64,000 nucleotides of DNA from Streptomyces iakyrus (GTDB lineage: Bacteria > Actinomycetota > Actinomycetes > Streptomycetales > Streptomycetaceae): positions 124,001 through 188,000 of the forward strand of contig NZ_JNXI01000012.1 in assembly GCF_000717055.1 (NCBI RefSeq), written 5' to 3'. Position numbers and translations under genes: made by a program. Positions within the stretch are counted from its first letter, which is position 1. Each line of letters opens with the position of its first letter. Below the pieces are notes generated by a model. It worked only from the letters and a program-made list of their open reading frames with translations, had not been told where the DNA came from and searched no databases. This document shows, piece by piece, positions 27,846-35,441 of the stretch.

Positions 27846-27870
27846 GAAGTCCGTCCCCGTGGCGGACTTC
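27846..27870 (+). promoter_or_regulatory. Hairpin in the riboswitch expression platform
   Basis: GAAGTCCG / CGGACTTC, perfect 8-bp stem with a 9-base loop, about 30 bases past the RFN element and ~90 bases before ribE. It has no U-run, so it could be a terminator of the GC-rich type or an alternative-pairing partner. Confidence 0.5.
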
Positions 27871-27961
27871 GTCCGGCGTCGTCCCCGGTGTCCCTGCTCG
27901 TACTTCTGTCGTCATCGACAGCCCCGGAGTCCGTGCCCGAAGAGGCAGGAGGACCCGGGAA

Positions 27962-28570
27962 GTGTTCACCGGAATCGTCGAAGAACTGGGCGAGGTCACC
28001 GCCGTCGAGACCCTCGACGACGCCTGTCGCTTCCGCCTGCGAGGCCCGGTCGTCACCGAAGGCGCCAAGCACGGTGATTCGATCGCCGTGAACGGCGTCT
28101 GCCTCACGGTCGTCGACCACGAAGGCGACGAATTCACCGCCGACGTCATGGCCGAGACGCTGAACCGCTCCAGCCTCGGCGCCCTCAAGGCAGGATCCCG
28201 GGTCAACCTAGAACGCCCCATGGCCGTCGGCGAACGCCTCGGCGGGCACATCGTGCAGGGCCACGTGGACGGCACCGGCGAGATCCTGGAGCGCAAGCCC
28301 TCGGAGAACTGGGAGATCGTGAAGATCTCCCTGCCCGCCGACCTCACCCGCTACGTGGTCGAGAAGGGCTCCATCACCGTCGACGGCATCAGCCTCACGG
28401 TCGTCGACGCAGGCCCCGATTACTTCACGGTCAGCCTCATCCCCACCACCCTCGATCTGACCACGCTCGGCCACAAGCAGCCCGGCGACCCGGTCAACCT
28501 CGAAGTGGACGTCATCGCCAAGTACGTCGAGCGGATGCTGGGCGACCGCGCGCAGGGGGCGACCCGGTGA
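27962..28570 (+). CDS. ribE: Riboflavin synthase, alpha chain
   Basis: 202 aa from GTG 27962 with AGGAGG about 9 bases upstream. It dismutates two 6,7-dimethyl-8-ribityllumazines into riboflavin. The two homologous lumazine-binding barrels are evident: [12 protein letters not shown] with [14 protein letters not shown], and [14 protein letters not shown] with [15 protein letters not shown]. First gene after the FMN riboswitch. Its stop overlaps the start of ribM (GTGA). Confidence 0.97.
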   Translation: MFTGIVEELGEVTAVETLDDACRFRLRGPVVTEGAKHGDSIAVNGVCLTVVDHEGDEFTADVMAETLNRSSLGALKAGSRVNLERPMAVGERLGGHIVQGHVDGTGEILERKPSENWEIVKISLPADLTRYVVEKGSITVDGISLTVVDAGPDYFTVSLIPTTLDLTTLGHKQPGDPVNLEVDVIAKYVERMLGDRAQGATR

Positions 28571-29208
28571 ACTCGCTGAACTCCGAGGCGTTCGTCCTCT
28601 TCGGCCAGCACATCCTCTGGTCCGACATGGTCGGCAACCTCTTCGGCCTGGCCGCCCTCGCCCTCGGCTGGCGGCGCTCCATCTGGACCTGGCCCGTGCA
28701 GTTCCTGGCCGGCCTCATCCTCTTCGGTGCCTTCTTCGGCCACCTCACCGGCAGCGCGGGCAAGCAGGCGGTCGTGATGATCGTCGCCCTCTACGGCTGG
28801 TGGCAGTGGCAGCGCGGCAAGGAGCAGGGAGGCGACGGCCATATCGCCGTCCGGTTCGCCACCTGGCGCGAGCGCGCGGCCATGGCCGCGGCGGCCGCCG
28901 TCGGCACGGTCGCGGTGGCGCTGCTGTTCAAGACGTACCCGACCCTCTCCTGGGACCCGTGGCCGGACGCTTACATCTTCGTCGGCACGATCGTCGCCAT
29001 GTACGCCCAGGCCCGCGGCATGGTCGAGTTCTGGTTCGCCTGGCTGCTCGTCGACCTCGTCGGCGTCCCCCTCAACTTCGCCAACGGCTACGCCTTCTCC
29101 GGCTTCGTCTACGTCATCTACGGCGCGCTCGTCCTGTGGGGCCTGCGCGACTGGTGGCTGCGCTCGCGTCAGGCCGCGCGGCCGACCCTGGAAGGAGCGC
29201 CGGCATGA
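28567..29208 (+). CDS. ribM: RibM, PnuC-family riboflavin transporter
   Basis: 213 aa from GTG 28567, which overlaps the ribE stop by 4 bases. About seven TM segments with the PnuC-type core [31 protein letters not shown] and [18 protein letters not shown]. PnuC proteins import nicotinamide mononucleotide or riboside, but the Streptomyces homologue encoded inside the FMN-riboswitch operon (RibM) imports riboflavin and roseoflavin. Position between ribE and ribBA under the riboswitch supports that role. Confidence 0.93.
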   Translation: MNSLNSEAFVLFGQHILWSDMVGNLFGLAALALGWRRSIWTWPVQFLAGLILFGAFFGHLTGSAGKQAVVMIVALYGWWQWQRGKEQGGDGHIAVRFATWRERAAMAAAAAVGTVAVALLFKTYPTLSWDPWPDAYIFVGTIVAMYAQARGMVEFWFAWLLVDLVGVPLNFANGYAFSGFVYVIYGALVLWGLRDWWLRSRQAARPTLEGAPA

Positions 29209-30494
29209 GCGCCACAACCGCCCTGTACAGCACCGACGACGTCGAGACGTTCGCCCTCGACCCCGTCGAGCAGGCCATCGCCGACATCGCGGCCGGCCGT
29301 CCCGTCGTGGTCGTCGACGACGAGGACCGGGAGAACGAGGGCGACCTCGTCATCGCCGCCGAGAAGGCGACCCCCGAGATCGTCGCCTTCATGATGAGCG
29401 AGTGCCGCGGCCTGATCTGCGCCCCCATGGAGGGCGACGAACTGGACCGGCTGAACCTCCCGCAGATGGTCGAGGACAACACCGAGTCGATGAAGACCGC
29501 CTTCACGGTCTCCGTCGACGCCTCCGCCGCGCACGGCGTGAGCACCGGCATCTCCGCCTCCGACCGCGCCACCACGCTCCGGCTCCTCGCCGACGGTGTC
29601 TCCGGGCCAGACGACTTCGTCCGCCCCGGCCACATCTTCCCGCTGCGCGCCCGGCCCGGTGGGGTCCTCACCCGCAACGGCCACACCGAGGCCGCCGTCG
29701 ACCTCGCCCGGCTCGCGGGCCTGCGCCCGGCCGGCGCGATCGTCGAGATCGCCGGCGAGGACGGCACCATGCTGCGCCTGCCCGAGCTGATCCCCTTCGC
29801 CCGCAAGCACGGCCTGACGATCATCTCCATCGAGGACCTGATCGCCTACCGCCGCAGCAGCGAACCCACCGTCCGCCGCGAGGCCAGGACCCAACTGCCC
29901 ACCGCCCACGGCACCTTCACCGCACACGGCTACCGCTCCACGGTCGACGGCGTCGAGCACGTCGCCCTGGTGCACGGCGAGATCGGCGACGGCCAGGACG
30001 TCCTCGTCCGCGTCCACTCCGAATGCCTCACCGGTGACGTCTTCGGCTCGGCCCGCTGCGACTGCGGCCCCCAGCTGGACGCCTCCCTCGCCCGCATCCA
30101 GGAGGAGGGCCGCGGCGTCGTGGTCTACCTGCGCGGACACGAGGGCCGCGGCATCGGCCTGATGTCCAAGCTGCGCGCCTACGAACTCCAGGAACGCGGC
30201 CGCGACACCCTCGACGCCAACCTCGAACTCGGCCTGCCCGCCGACGCCCGCGACTACGCCGCCGGCGCGCAGATCCTCGCCGACCTCGGCGTTCGCGGCG
30301 TCCGGCTGCTGACCAACAACCCCGACAAGACCGACGCGCTCGTCCGCCACGGCATCGTGGTCAAGGCCCGTGTGCCGATGCCCGTGAACGCCGGCGAGCA
30401 CAACCTCCGCTACCTGCGCACCAAGCGGGACCGGATGGGCCACGACCTGCCCTGGCTGGACACGACCACCGTGCCGGCCTGCGGCAACCAGTAA
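29205..30494 (+). CDS. ribBA: Bifunctional DHBP synthase / GTP cyclohydrolase II
   Basis: 429 aa from ATG 29205 (ATGA overlap with ribM; GAAGGAG upstream). Residues ~15-215: DHBP synthase with [33 protein letters not shown] and [29 protein letters not shown]. Residues ~225-420: GTP cyclohydrolase II with [24 protein letters not shown] (three Zn-binding Cys) and [14 protein letters not shown]. Supplies both riboflavin precursors, from ribulose 5-phosphate and GTP. Confidence 0.97.
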   Translation: MSATTALYSTDDVETFALDPVEQAIADIAAGRPVVVVDDEDRENEGDLVIAAEKATPEIVAFMMSECRGLICAPMEGDELDRLNLPQMVEDNTESMKTAFTVSVDASAAHGVSTGISASDRATTLRLLADGVSGPDDFVRPGHIFPLRARPGGVLTRNGHTEAAVDLARLAGLRPAGAIVEIAGEDGTMLRLPELIPFARKHGLTIISIEDLIAYRRSSEPTVRREARTQLPTAHGTFTAHGYRSTVDGVEHVALVHGEIGDGQDVLVRVHSECLTGDVFGSARCDCGPQLDASLARIQEEGRGVVVYLRGHEGRGIGLMSKLRAYELQERGRDTLDANLELGLPADARDYAAGAQILADLGVRGVRLLTNNPDKTDALVRHGIVVKARVPMPVNAGEHNLRYLRTKRDRMGHDLPWLDTTTVPACGNQ

Positions 30495-30514
30495 CAGAGC
30501 ACTAGAGGAGCAAC

Positions 30515-31000
30515 GTGAGCGGCAAGGGTGCACCGGAGCTGTCCGTACGCAATGTGGGTGACCTCCGGGTCGCCGTCATCGCGGCACAGTGGCACGAGAA
30601 GGTGATGGACGGACTGGTGGACGGCGCCCTGCGCGCCCTGCACGACCTGGGCATCGACGAGCCGACGCTGCTCCGGGTTCCCGGCAGCTGGGAGCTCCCG
30701 GTAGTCGCCAAGGTCCTCGCGGGCCGCGGCTACGACGCGATCGTCGCCCTCGGCGTCGTCATCCGCGGCGGAACCCCCCACTTCGAGTACGTGTGCCAGG
30801 GCGTGACCCAGGGCCTCACCCAGGTCTCCGTCGACACCGGCGTCCCCGTCGGCTTCGGCGTGCTCACCTGCGACACCGAGGAGCAGGCCCTGGACCGCGC
30901 CGGCATCGAGGGCTCCAACGAGGACAAGGGGCACGAGGCGGTGACGGCGGCGGTGGCGACCGCGGCCACCCTCCGCTCAGTATCCGAACCCTGGCGCTGA
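30515..31000 (+). CDS. ribH: 6,7-dimethyl-8-ribityllumazine synthase
   Basis: 161 aa from GTG 30515 with GAGGAG upstream. Condenses the DHBP and pyrimidine precursors into the lumazine that RibE uses. Conserved segments: [64 protein letters not shown] (the GVVIRGxTxHFE active-site loop with catalytic His) and [17 protein letters not shown]. Last gene of the riboflavin operon, followed closely by hisE. Confidence 0.97.
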   Translation: MSGKGAPELSVRNVGDLRVAVIAAQWHEKVMDGLVDGALRALHDLGIDEPTLLRVPGSWELPVVAKVLAGRGYDAIVALGVVIRGGTPHFEYVCQGVTQGLTQVSVDTGVPVGFGVLTCDTEEQALDRAGIEGSNEDKGHEAVTAAVATAATLRSVSEPWR

Positions 31001-31018
31001 CGGAAGCCACCTGTGGCA

Positions 31019-31024
31019 TAGGCT
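31019..31024 (+). promoter_or_regulatory. Possible internal -10 element before hisE
   Basis: TAGGCT, 10 bases before the hisE ATG. It could drive hisE-hisG independently of the riboswitch; no clear -35 or ribosome site is visible. Confidence 0.3.
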
Positions 31025-31034
31025 GAGCGTCACC

Positions 31035-31307
31035 ATGTCCAAGAAGACGTTCGAGGAGCTCTTCACCGAGCTCCAGCACAAGGCCGCCCAGGGTGATCCC
31101 GCCACTTCCCGCACCGCAGAACTGGTCGAGAAGGGCGTCCACGCCATCGGCAAGAAGGTCGTCGAAGAGGCCGCCGAGGTGTGGATGGCCGCCGAGTACG
31201 AGGGCAAGGAAGCCGCCGCCGAGGAGATCTCGCAGCTGCTGTACCACGTCCAGGTGATGATGGTCGCCCGCGGCATCTCCCTCGACGACGTCTACGCCCA
31301 CCTGTAA
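31035..31307 (+). CDS. hisE: Phosphoribosyl-ATP diphosphatase
   Basis: 90 aa, usual length for a stand-alone HisE. Second step of histidine synthesis, PRATP to PRAMP. The all-alpha NTP-pyrophosphatase core [52 protein letters not shown] shows the EExxE-type metal site. Located with hisG, apart from the rest of the his genes, which is normal in actinobacteria. Confidence 0.97.
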   Translation: MSKKTFEELFTELQHKAAQGDPATSRTAELVEKGVHAIGKKVVEEAAEVWMAAEYEGKEAAAEEISQLLYHVQVMMVARGISLDDVYAHL

Positions 31308-31352
31308 GCCGCACCCGTCCCCGTACGACTCCACGCAAAGGAAGCCGACCTC

Positions 31353-32201
31353 ATGCTGCGCATCGCCGTCCCCAACAAGGGTTCCCTGTCCGGCCCTGCG
31401 GCGGAGATGCTGCATGAGGCCGGCTACCAGCAGCGCCGGGAGTCCAAGGAACTGCGGATCGTCGACCCGGTCAACGAGGTCGAGTTCTTCTACCTCCGCC
31501 CCCGCGACATCGCGATCTACGTCGCCTCCGGGCAGCTGGACATCGGCCTCACCGGCCGGGACCTGCTCATCGACTCCGGTGCCGAAGCCGAGGAGATCCT
31601 CGCCCTCGGCTTCGCCCGCTCCACCTTCCACTACGCCGCCAAGCCCGGCACGATCGGCGGCCTGGCCGACCTGTCCGGCAAGACCGTCGCCACCTCCTAC
31701 GAGGGCATCGTCGCGGCGCACCTCGCCGAGCACGGCATCGACGCCTCCGTCGTCCACCTCGACGGTGCCGTCGAGACGGCCATCCAGCTCGGCGTCGCCC
31801 AGGTCATCGCCGACGTCGTCGAGACGGGCACCTCGCTGCGCAACGCGGGCCTGGAGGTCGCCGGCGAGCCGATCATGAAGTCCGAGGCCGTGGTGATCCG
31901 CCGCACCGGCGCGGACGCCGACGACGTCAAGGTGCAGCAGTTCCTGCGCCGCCTCCAGGGCGTCCTCGTCGCCCGGACGTACGTGATGATGGACTACGAC
32001 TGCCGCGTCGAGCAGCTGGAGAAGGCCGTCGCCCTCACGCCCGGCCTGGAGTCCCCGACCGTCTCCCCGCTGCACAACGAGGGATGGGTCGCCGTCCGCG
32101 CCATGGTCCCGGCCAAGGAAGCCCAGCGGATCATGGACGACCTGTACGACATTGGCGCCCGGGCCATCCTGACCACGGCCATCCACGCCTGCCGTCTCTG
32201 A
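31353..32201 (+). CDS. hisG: ATP phosphoribosyltransferase (long form)
   Basis: 282 aa from ATG 31353 with AAAGGAAG upstream. First committed step of histidine synthesis. Catalytic region LRIAVPNKGSLSGPAAEML, DIGLTGRDLLID and the PRPP-binding segment around VETAIQLGVAQVIADVVETGTSLRNAGL. The C-terminal ~75 residues (VVARTYVMMDYDCRVEQLEKAVALTPGLESPTVS onward) are the ACT-like domain of the long form, which gives histidine feedback inhibition without HisZ. Confidence 0.97.
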   Translation: MLRIAVPNKGSLSGPAAEMLHEAGYQQRRESKELRIVDPVNEVEFFYLRPRDIAIYVASGQLDIGLTGRDLLIDSGAEAEEILALGFARSTFHYAAKPGTIGGLADLSGKTVATSYEGIVAAHLAEHGIDASVVHLDGAVETAIQLGVAQVIADVVETGTSLRNAGLEVAGEPIMKSEAVVIRRTGADADDVKVQQFLRRLQGVLVARTYVMMDYDCRVEQLEKAVALTPGLESPTVSPLHNEGWVAVRAMVPAKEAQRIMDDLYDIGARAILTTAIHACRL

Positions 32202-32215
32202 GGGGCGTACGCGAG

Positions 32216-32671
32216 ATGTCCGATCTGCCCACCCTGCCCGTCACGTTCCGGCCGGGCAGCACCCGCGTGGTGCTGCTCACCGCGGCCGTCGCCATCTTCG
32301 TGGTGATCACGGCCGTCGCGATGCTGCTGAAGCAGCTCAGCCCCGGCGAACGCGTCAGCTTCATCTTCACGGCGCTCCTGCTGGACGCCGTGCTGCTGGT
32401 CCTGGCGCGTCCCAAGGTCGTCGTCGACGAGGGCGGCGTCACTGTCGTCAATCTCACGAACAAGCGCCGGCTGGAGTGGGCGGAGATCCTCCAGGTGACC
32501 CTCCGGCCGGGCGACCCCTGGGTGTTCCTCAACCTCAGCGACGGCACCAGCCTGCCTGCTCTGGGCATCCAGCCGGGCCTGGCCAAGCAGCGTGCGATCG
32601 CCGACGCCCGGGCGCTGCGGGCGCTCGTCGAGGCCCGTTCCACAGCCGGCCCCGACCGGCACCAGAGCTGA
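32216..32671 (+). CDS. PH-domain-containing small membrane protein
   Basis: 151 aa from ATG 32216, 14 bp after hisG. Two adjacent TM helices (residues ~20-65: VVLLTAAVAIFVVITAVAMLL and VSFIFTALLLDAVLLVLA) are followed by a bacterial PH domain (PKVVVDEGGVTVVNLTNKRRLEWAEILQVTLRPGDPWVFLNLSDGTSLPALGIQ). Usually annotated as PH domain protein; function unknown. Cotranscribed with hisG and followed by a terminator. Confidence 0.9.
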   Translation: MSDLPTLPVTFRPGSTRVVLLTAAVAIFVVITAVAMLLKQLSPGERVSFIFTALLLDAVLLVLARPKVVVDEGGVTVVNLTNKRRLEWAEILQVTLRPGDPWVFLNLSDGTSLPALGIQPGLAKQRAIADARALRALVEARSTAGPDRHQS

Positions 32672-32733
32672 CTCGCGGGATCCTCCGGGCGGCCGCCACT
32701 GCCGAACCGGGCCATGTCTTGATTAATCTGTTG

Positions 32734-32760
32734 GCGGAGGCGTGAAGGATGCGCCTCCGC
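32734..32760 (+). terminator. Terminator after the rib-his operon
   Basis: Stem GCGGAGGCG / CGCCTCCGC, 9 bp perfect, with a 9-base loop and a trailing TTCTGT. Confidence 0.75.
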
Positions 32761-32775
32761 TTCTGTCGCCCCGAC

Positions 32776-32850
32776 CGGTGCGCAGAGGCTCCTGCTAACC
32801 GAGGAGTGACCCCCTCCGGCGATGGACGGATCGTCCTGCAGTACCTGCGC
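32776..32850 (+). ncRNA. Structured leader before the CNNM pair, unassigned
   Basis: Three nested helices are visible: outer GCGCAG (32780-32785) with CTGCGC (32845-32850), inner CTCCT/AGGAG (32789-32806), and GGACG-gat-CGTCC (32824-32836). This three-way arrangement is riboswitch-like and lies 67 bp before a magnesium-transport-family gene. The AGGCTCCTG string resembles the start of the M-box, but the other M-box core sequences are missing. Confidence 0.35.
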
Positions 32851-32916
32851 CGCCCCCTGCCGACATAGCGCGGACCTCGTGGCCGAGGTTCGCGACCGTG
32901 CGGAGGCGGCGGCACC

Positions 32917-34251
32917 ATGACCACCCCCCTGCTGCTCCTGGCAGCCGCGTTCCTGCTGATTCTCGCCAACGGATTCTTCGTGGCGGCCGAGTTCGGACTC
33001 GTGACGGTCGAGCGGGCGGAGGCCGAGAAGGCCGCCGCCGAAGGCGACCGGCGCGCCCTCCGGGTCGTCGCATCACTCAGGGAACTGTCCTTCCAGCTCT
33101 CCGGCACCCAGCTCGGCATCACCATCACCTCGCTCGTCGTCGGCATGCTCGCCGAACCGGCGCTCGCCGAGCTGCTGCACGGCCCGTTCACCTCGATCGG
33201 CATCCCCCAGGGAGCCGTCTCCGGTGTCACCGTCGTCGTCGGCATGCTGCTGGCCTCCGCCGTGCAGATGGTGATCGGCGAGCTGCTGCCCAAGAACTGG
33301 GCGGTGTCCCGGCCGCTGCAGGTCGCGCGTTTCGTCGCGGGCCCGCAGCACGTCTTCGCCCGGCTGTTCCGCCCGGTCATCGCCGGCCTCAACGCCGTCG
33401 CCAACCGGCTCGTGCGCGCCCTGGGCATCGAACCCACCGAGGAGCTGGCCTCCGCCCGCACCCCGGGGGAGCTCGTCTCCCTGGCCCGCCACTCGGCCCG
33501 GGCCGGCGCCCTGGAGCAGGACACGGCCGACCTGTTCGTGCGGACCCTGTCGCTGGGCGAGCTCACCGCGCAGCACGTGATGACGCCGCGCGTGAAGGTC
33601 AGCGCCCTGCAGTCCTCGGCCACCGCCCTGGACGTCGTCAACCTGACCCGCGCCACCGGCCTGTCCCGCTTCCCGGTCTACCGGGAGAAGATCGACGAGG
33701 TCGTCGGCATGGCCCACCTCAAGGACGCCCTGGCCGTGCCCGTCCAGGACCGGCTGCGCACCCCCGTCGGGGACATAGCCCGACCGGCGCTGCTCGTCCC
33801 CGAGACGCTGCCCGTACGGCCGCTCCTCACCCGCCTGCGCAGCGAGCAGCCCATCGCGGTCGTCGTCGACGAGTACGGCGGCACCGCCGGGGTCGTCACG
33901 CTGGAGGACATCGTCGAGGAGATCGTCGGCGAGGTCCGCGACGAGCACGACGGACACGACCTGCCCGAGCTGGCCGCCGCGCCGCCGGACGACGGCAGGC
34001 CGGCCTGGGACGTCGACGGCAGCTGCCGGGTCGACGTCCTGCAGCGCATAGGCCTCGACGTGCCCGAGGGCCCGTACGAGACCGTCGCCGGCCTCATCGC
34101 CGACCTGCTGGGCCGCATCCCGGCCGTCGGCGACAAGGCGGAACTGCCCGGCTGGCGGCTGGCGGTGCGCCAGGTCGGCCACTACCGCGCGGAACGGGTC
34201 CGGCTGGTACGGACCGCCCCGGTGGTCTCCATGGCGGAGGCCGTCCGATGA
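32917..34251 (+). CDS. CNNM/CorC (hemolysin C) family membrane protein 1
   Basis: 444 aa from ATG 32917 with GGAGGCGG upstream. N-terminal CNNM (DUF21) TM domain: LLAAAFLLILANGFFVAAEFGLVTVERAEAEKAA, then SGTQLGITITSLVVGMLAEP and VIGELLPKNWAVSRP. Two CBS repeats lie at ~215-345 (VMTPRVKVSALQSSATALDVVNLTRATGLSRFPVY; IAVVVDEYGGTAGVVTLEDIVEEIVGEV), followed by the CorC/HlyC C-terminal domain. Family members act in Mg2+ (or Co2+) efflux and homeostasis. Overlaps the next gene (ATGA). Confidence 0.95.
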   Translation: MTTPLLLLAAAFLLILANGFFVAAEFGLVTVERAEAEKAAAEGDRRALRVVASLRELSFQLSGTQLGITITSLVVGMLAEPALAELLHGPFTSIGIPQGAVSGVTVVVGMLLASAVQMVIGELLPKNWAVSRPLQVARFVAGPQHVFARLFRPVIAGLNAVANRLVRALGIEPTEELASARTPGELVSLARHSARAGALEQDTADLFVRTLSLGELTAQHVMTPRVKVSALQSSATALDVVNLTRATGLSRFPVYREKIDEVVGMAHLKDALAVPVQDRLRTPVGDIARPALLVPETLPVRPLLTRLRSEQPIAVVVDEYGGTAGVVTLEDIVEEIVGEVRDEHDGHDLPELAAAPPDDGRPAWDVDGSCRVDVLQRIGLDVPEGPYETVAGLIADLLGRIPAVGDKAELPGWRLAVRQVGHYRAERVRLVRTAPVVSMAEAVR

Positions 34252-35324
34252 GCGTGCTCCAACTTCTGTTCGCCGCGCTGCTCGTACTCGCCAACGGCTT
34301 CTTCGTCGGCGCCGAGTTCGCGCTGGTCTCCGTACGCCGCAGCCAGATCGAACCGCTCGGCACCGCCCGCGCCCGGCAGGTCCTCTACGGGCTGGAGCGG
34401 CTGCCGCAGATGATGGCGGCGGCCCAGTTCGGCATCACCGTCTGCTCCCTCACCCTCGGCGCGGTCGCCGAACCGACGGTCGCCCACCTGCTGGAGCCGG
34501 TCTTCGAGTGGATCCACCTGCCGCACGGCATGATCCACCCGCTCACCTACGTCATCGCGCTGGCCGCGGTGGTCTTCTTCCACCTCGTCATCGGCGAGAT
34601 GGTCCCGAAGAACCTGGCGATGGCGGCGCCGGAAAAGGCCGCGCTGTGGCTCAGCCCCGGCCTGGTCTGGTTCGCGCGCTTCTGCAAGCCCATCACCGCC
34701 GCCCTCGGCGCGGTCTCGCAGGGCATCCTGCGGCTCTTCCACGTCGAGCCCAAGGACGAAGTCGAGGCCGTCTTCACCAGCGAGCAGCTCAACCGGCTGG
34801 TGGAGGACGCCGGCCAGGCGGGCCTGCTCGACCCCGAGGAGGCCGAACGCCTGGAGGACGCCCTGGAGCTGGGCTCCCGCCCGGTGACGGACGTCCTGCT
34901 GAAGCGGGAGTCCCTGGTCACGGTCAGCCCGTCGGTCACGCCCGGGCGCATCGTCGAGCTCACCGCCCGCACGGGCTACTCCCGGTTCCCGGTCGCCGCG
35001 GACACCGGCGCGTTCATGGGCTACCTGCACGTCAAGGACGTCCTCGACCTGGAGGACTCGGACCGGGCCGTCCCGCAGCACCTGTGGCGTCCCATGACCA
35101 CCCTGCGGCCCGAGCTGCCGCTCGACGACGCGCTGACGGTGATGCGACGGGCGGCGACCCATCTGGCCCAGGTGGCGGACGCGTCCGGCAAGGTGCTCGG
35201 GCTGGTCGCCCTGGAGGACGTGCTGGAACTGCTGGTGGGGGAGGTGCGGGATCCCGCGCATCGTGAGGTGCGCGAGGTGAAGCTGACCGAGCCGAGGTCC
35301 GGTGAAGAGGTGCTGGCGACCTAG
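34248..35324 (+). CDS. CNNM/CorC family membrane protein 2
   Basis: 358 aa from ATG 34248, overlapping its neighbour by 4 bases. Paralogue of the preceding gene: LLFAALLVLANGFFVGAEFALVSVRRSQIE, AAAQFGITVCSLTLGAVAEPT, VIGEMVPKNLAMAAPEKAAL, CBS repeats around LVTVSPSVTPGRIVELTARTGYSRFPVA and VLGLVALEDVLELLVGEVRD. It lacks the C-terminal CorC transporter-associated domain, ending soon after the CBS pair. The coupled full-length plus short pair suggests a heteromer. Confidence 0.94.
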   Translation: MSVLQLLFAALLVLANGFFVGAEFALVSVRRSQIEPLGTARARQVLYGLERLPQMMAAAQFGITVCSLTLGAVAEPTVAHLLEPVFEWIHLPHGMIHPLTYVIALAAVVFFHLVIGEMVPKNLAMAAPEKAALWLSPGLVWFARFCKPITAALGAVSQGILRLFHVEPKDEVEAVFTSEQLNRLVEDAGQAGLLDPEEAERLEDALELGSRPVTDVLLKRESLVTVSPSVTPGRIVELTARTGYSRFPVAADTGAFMGYLHVKDVLDLEDSDRAVPQHLWRPMTTLRPELPLDDALTVMRRAATHLAQVADASGKVLGLVALEDVLELLVGEVRDPAHREVREVKLTEPRSGEEVLAT

Positions 35325-35352
35325 CAGTGCAGCTCCTGGCGTCGTGGGGGCC

Positions 35353-35430
35353 GGTCGCGCAGTTCGACCGGCCTTCACGGCACCCACTCAGGGGCGCGGG
35401 GGACTGCGCGACCAGCCCCGACCGGCCCGG
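35353..35430. repeat. Streptomyces dispersed repeat, copy 2; likely bidirectional terminator
   Basis: GGTCGCGCAGT (35353-35363) and ACTGCGCGACC (35403-35413) form an 11-bp perfect inverted repeat around AGGGGCGCGGGGG. Same family as 7431 and 45290. It lies between convergent genes and probably ends both transcripts. Confidence 0.75.
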
Positions 35431-35441
35431 GGCCGACGAAC

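Noticed and set aside
28800..30494. Longer RibBA with an N-terminal extension
   Set aside because: The extension overlaps ribM in another frame. The conserved N-terminus, ribosome site and ATGA overlap point to 29205.
32776..32850. M-box (ykoK) magnesium riboswitch before the CNNM pair
   Set aside because: Only a short AGGCTCCTG match; other core sequences of the family are missing, so I list it only as an unassigned structured leader.
32898..35324. Single 808-codon frame spanning both CNNM genes
   Set aside because: It is out of frame with the first CNNM protein; the second gene starts at ATG 34248 and the first is translated in another frame.
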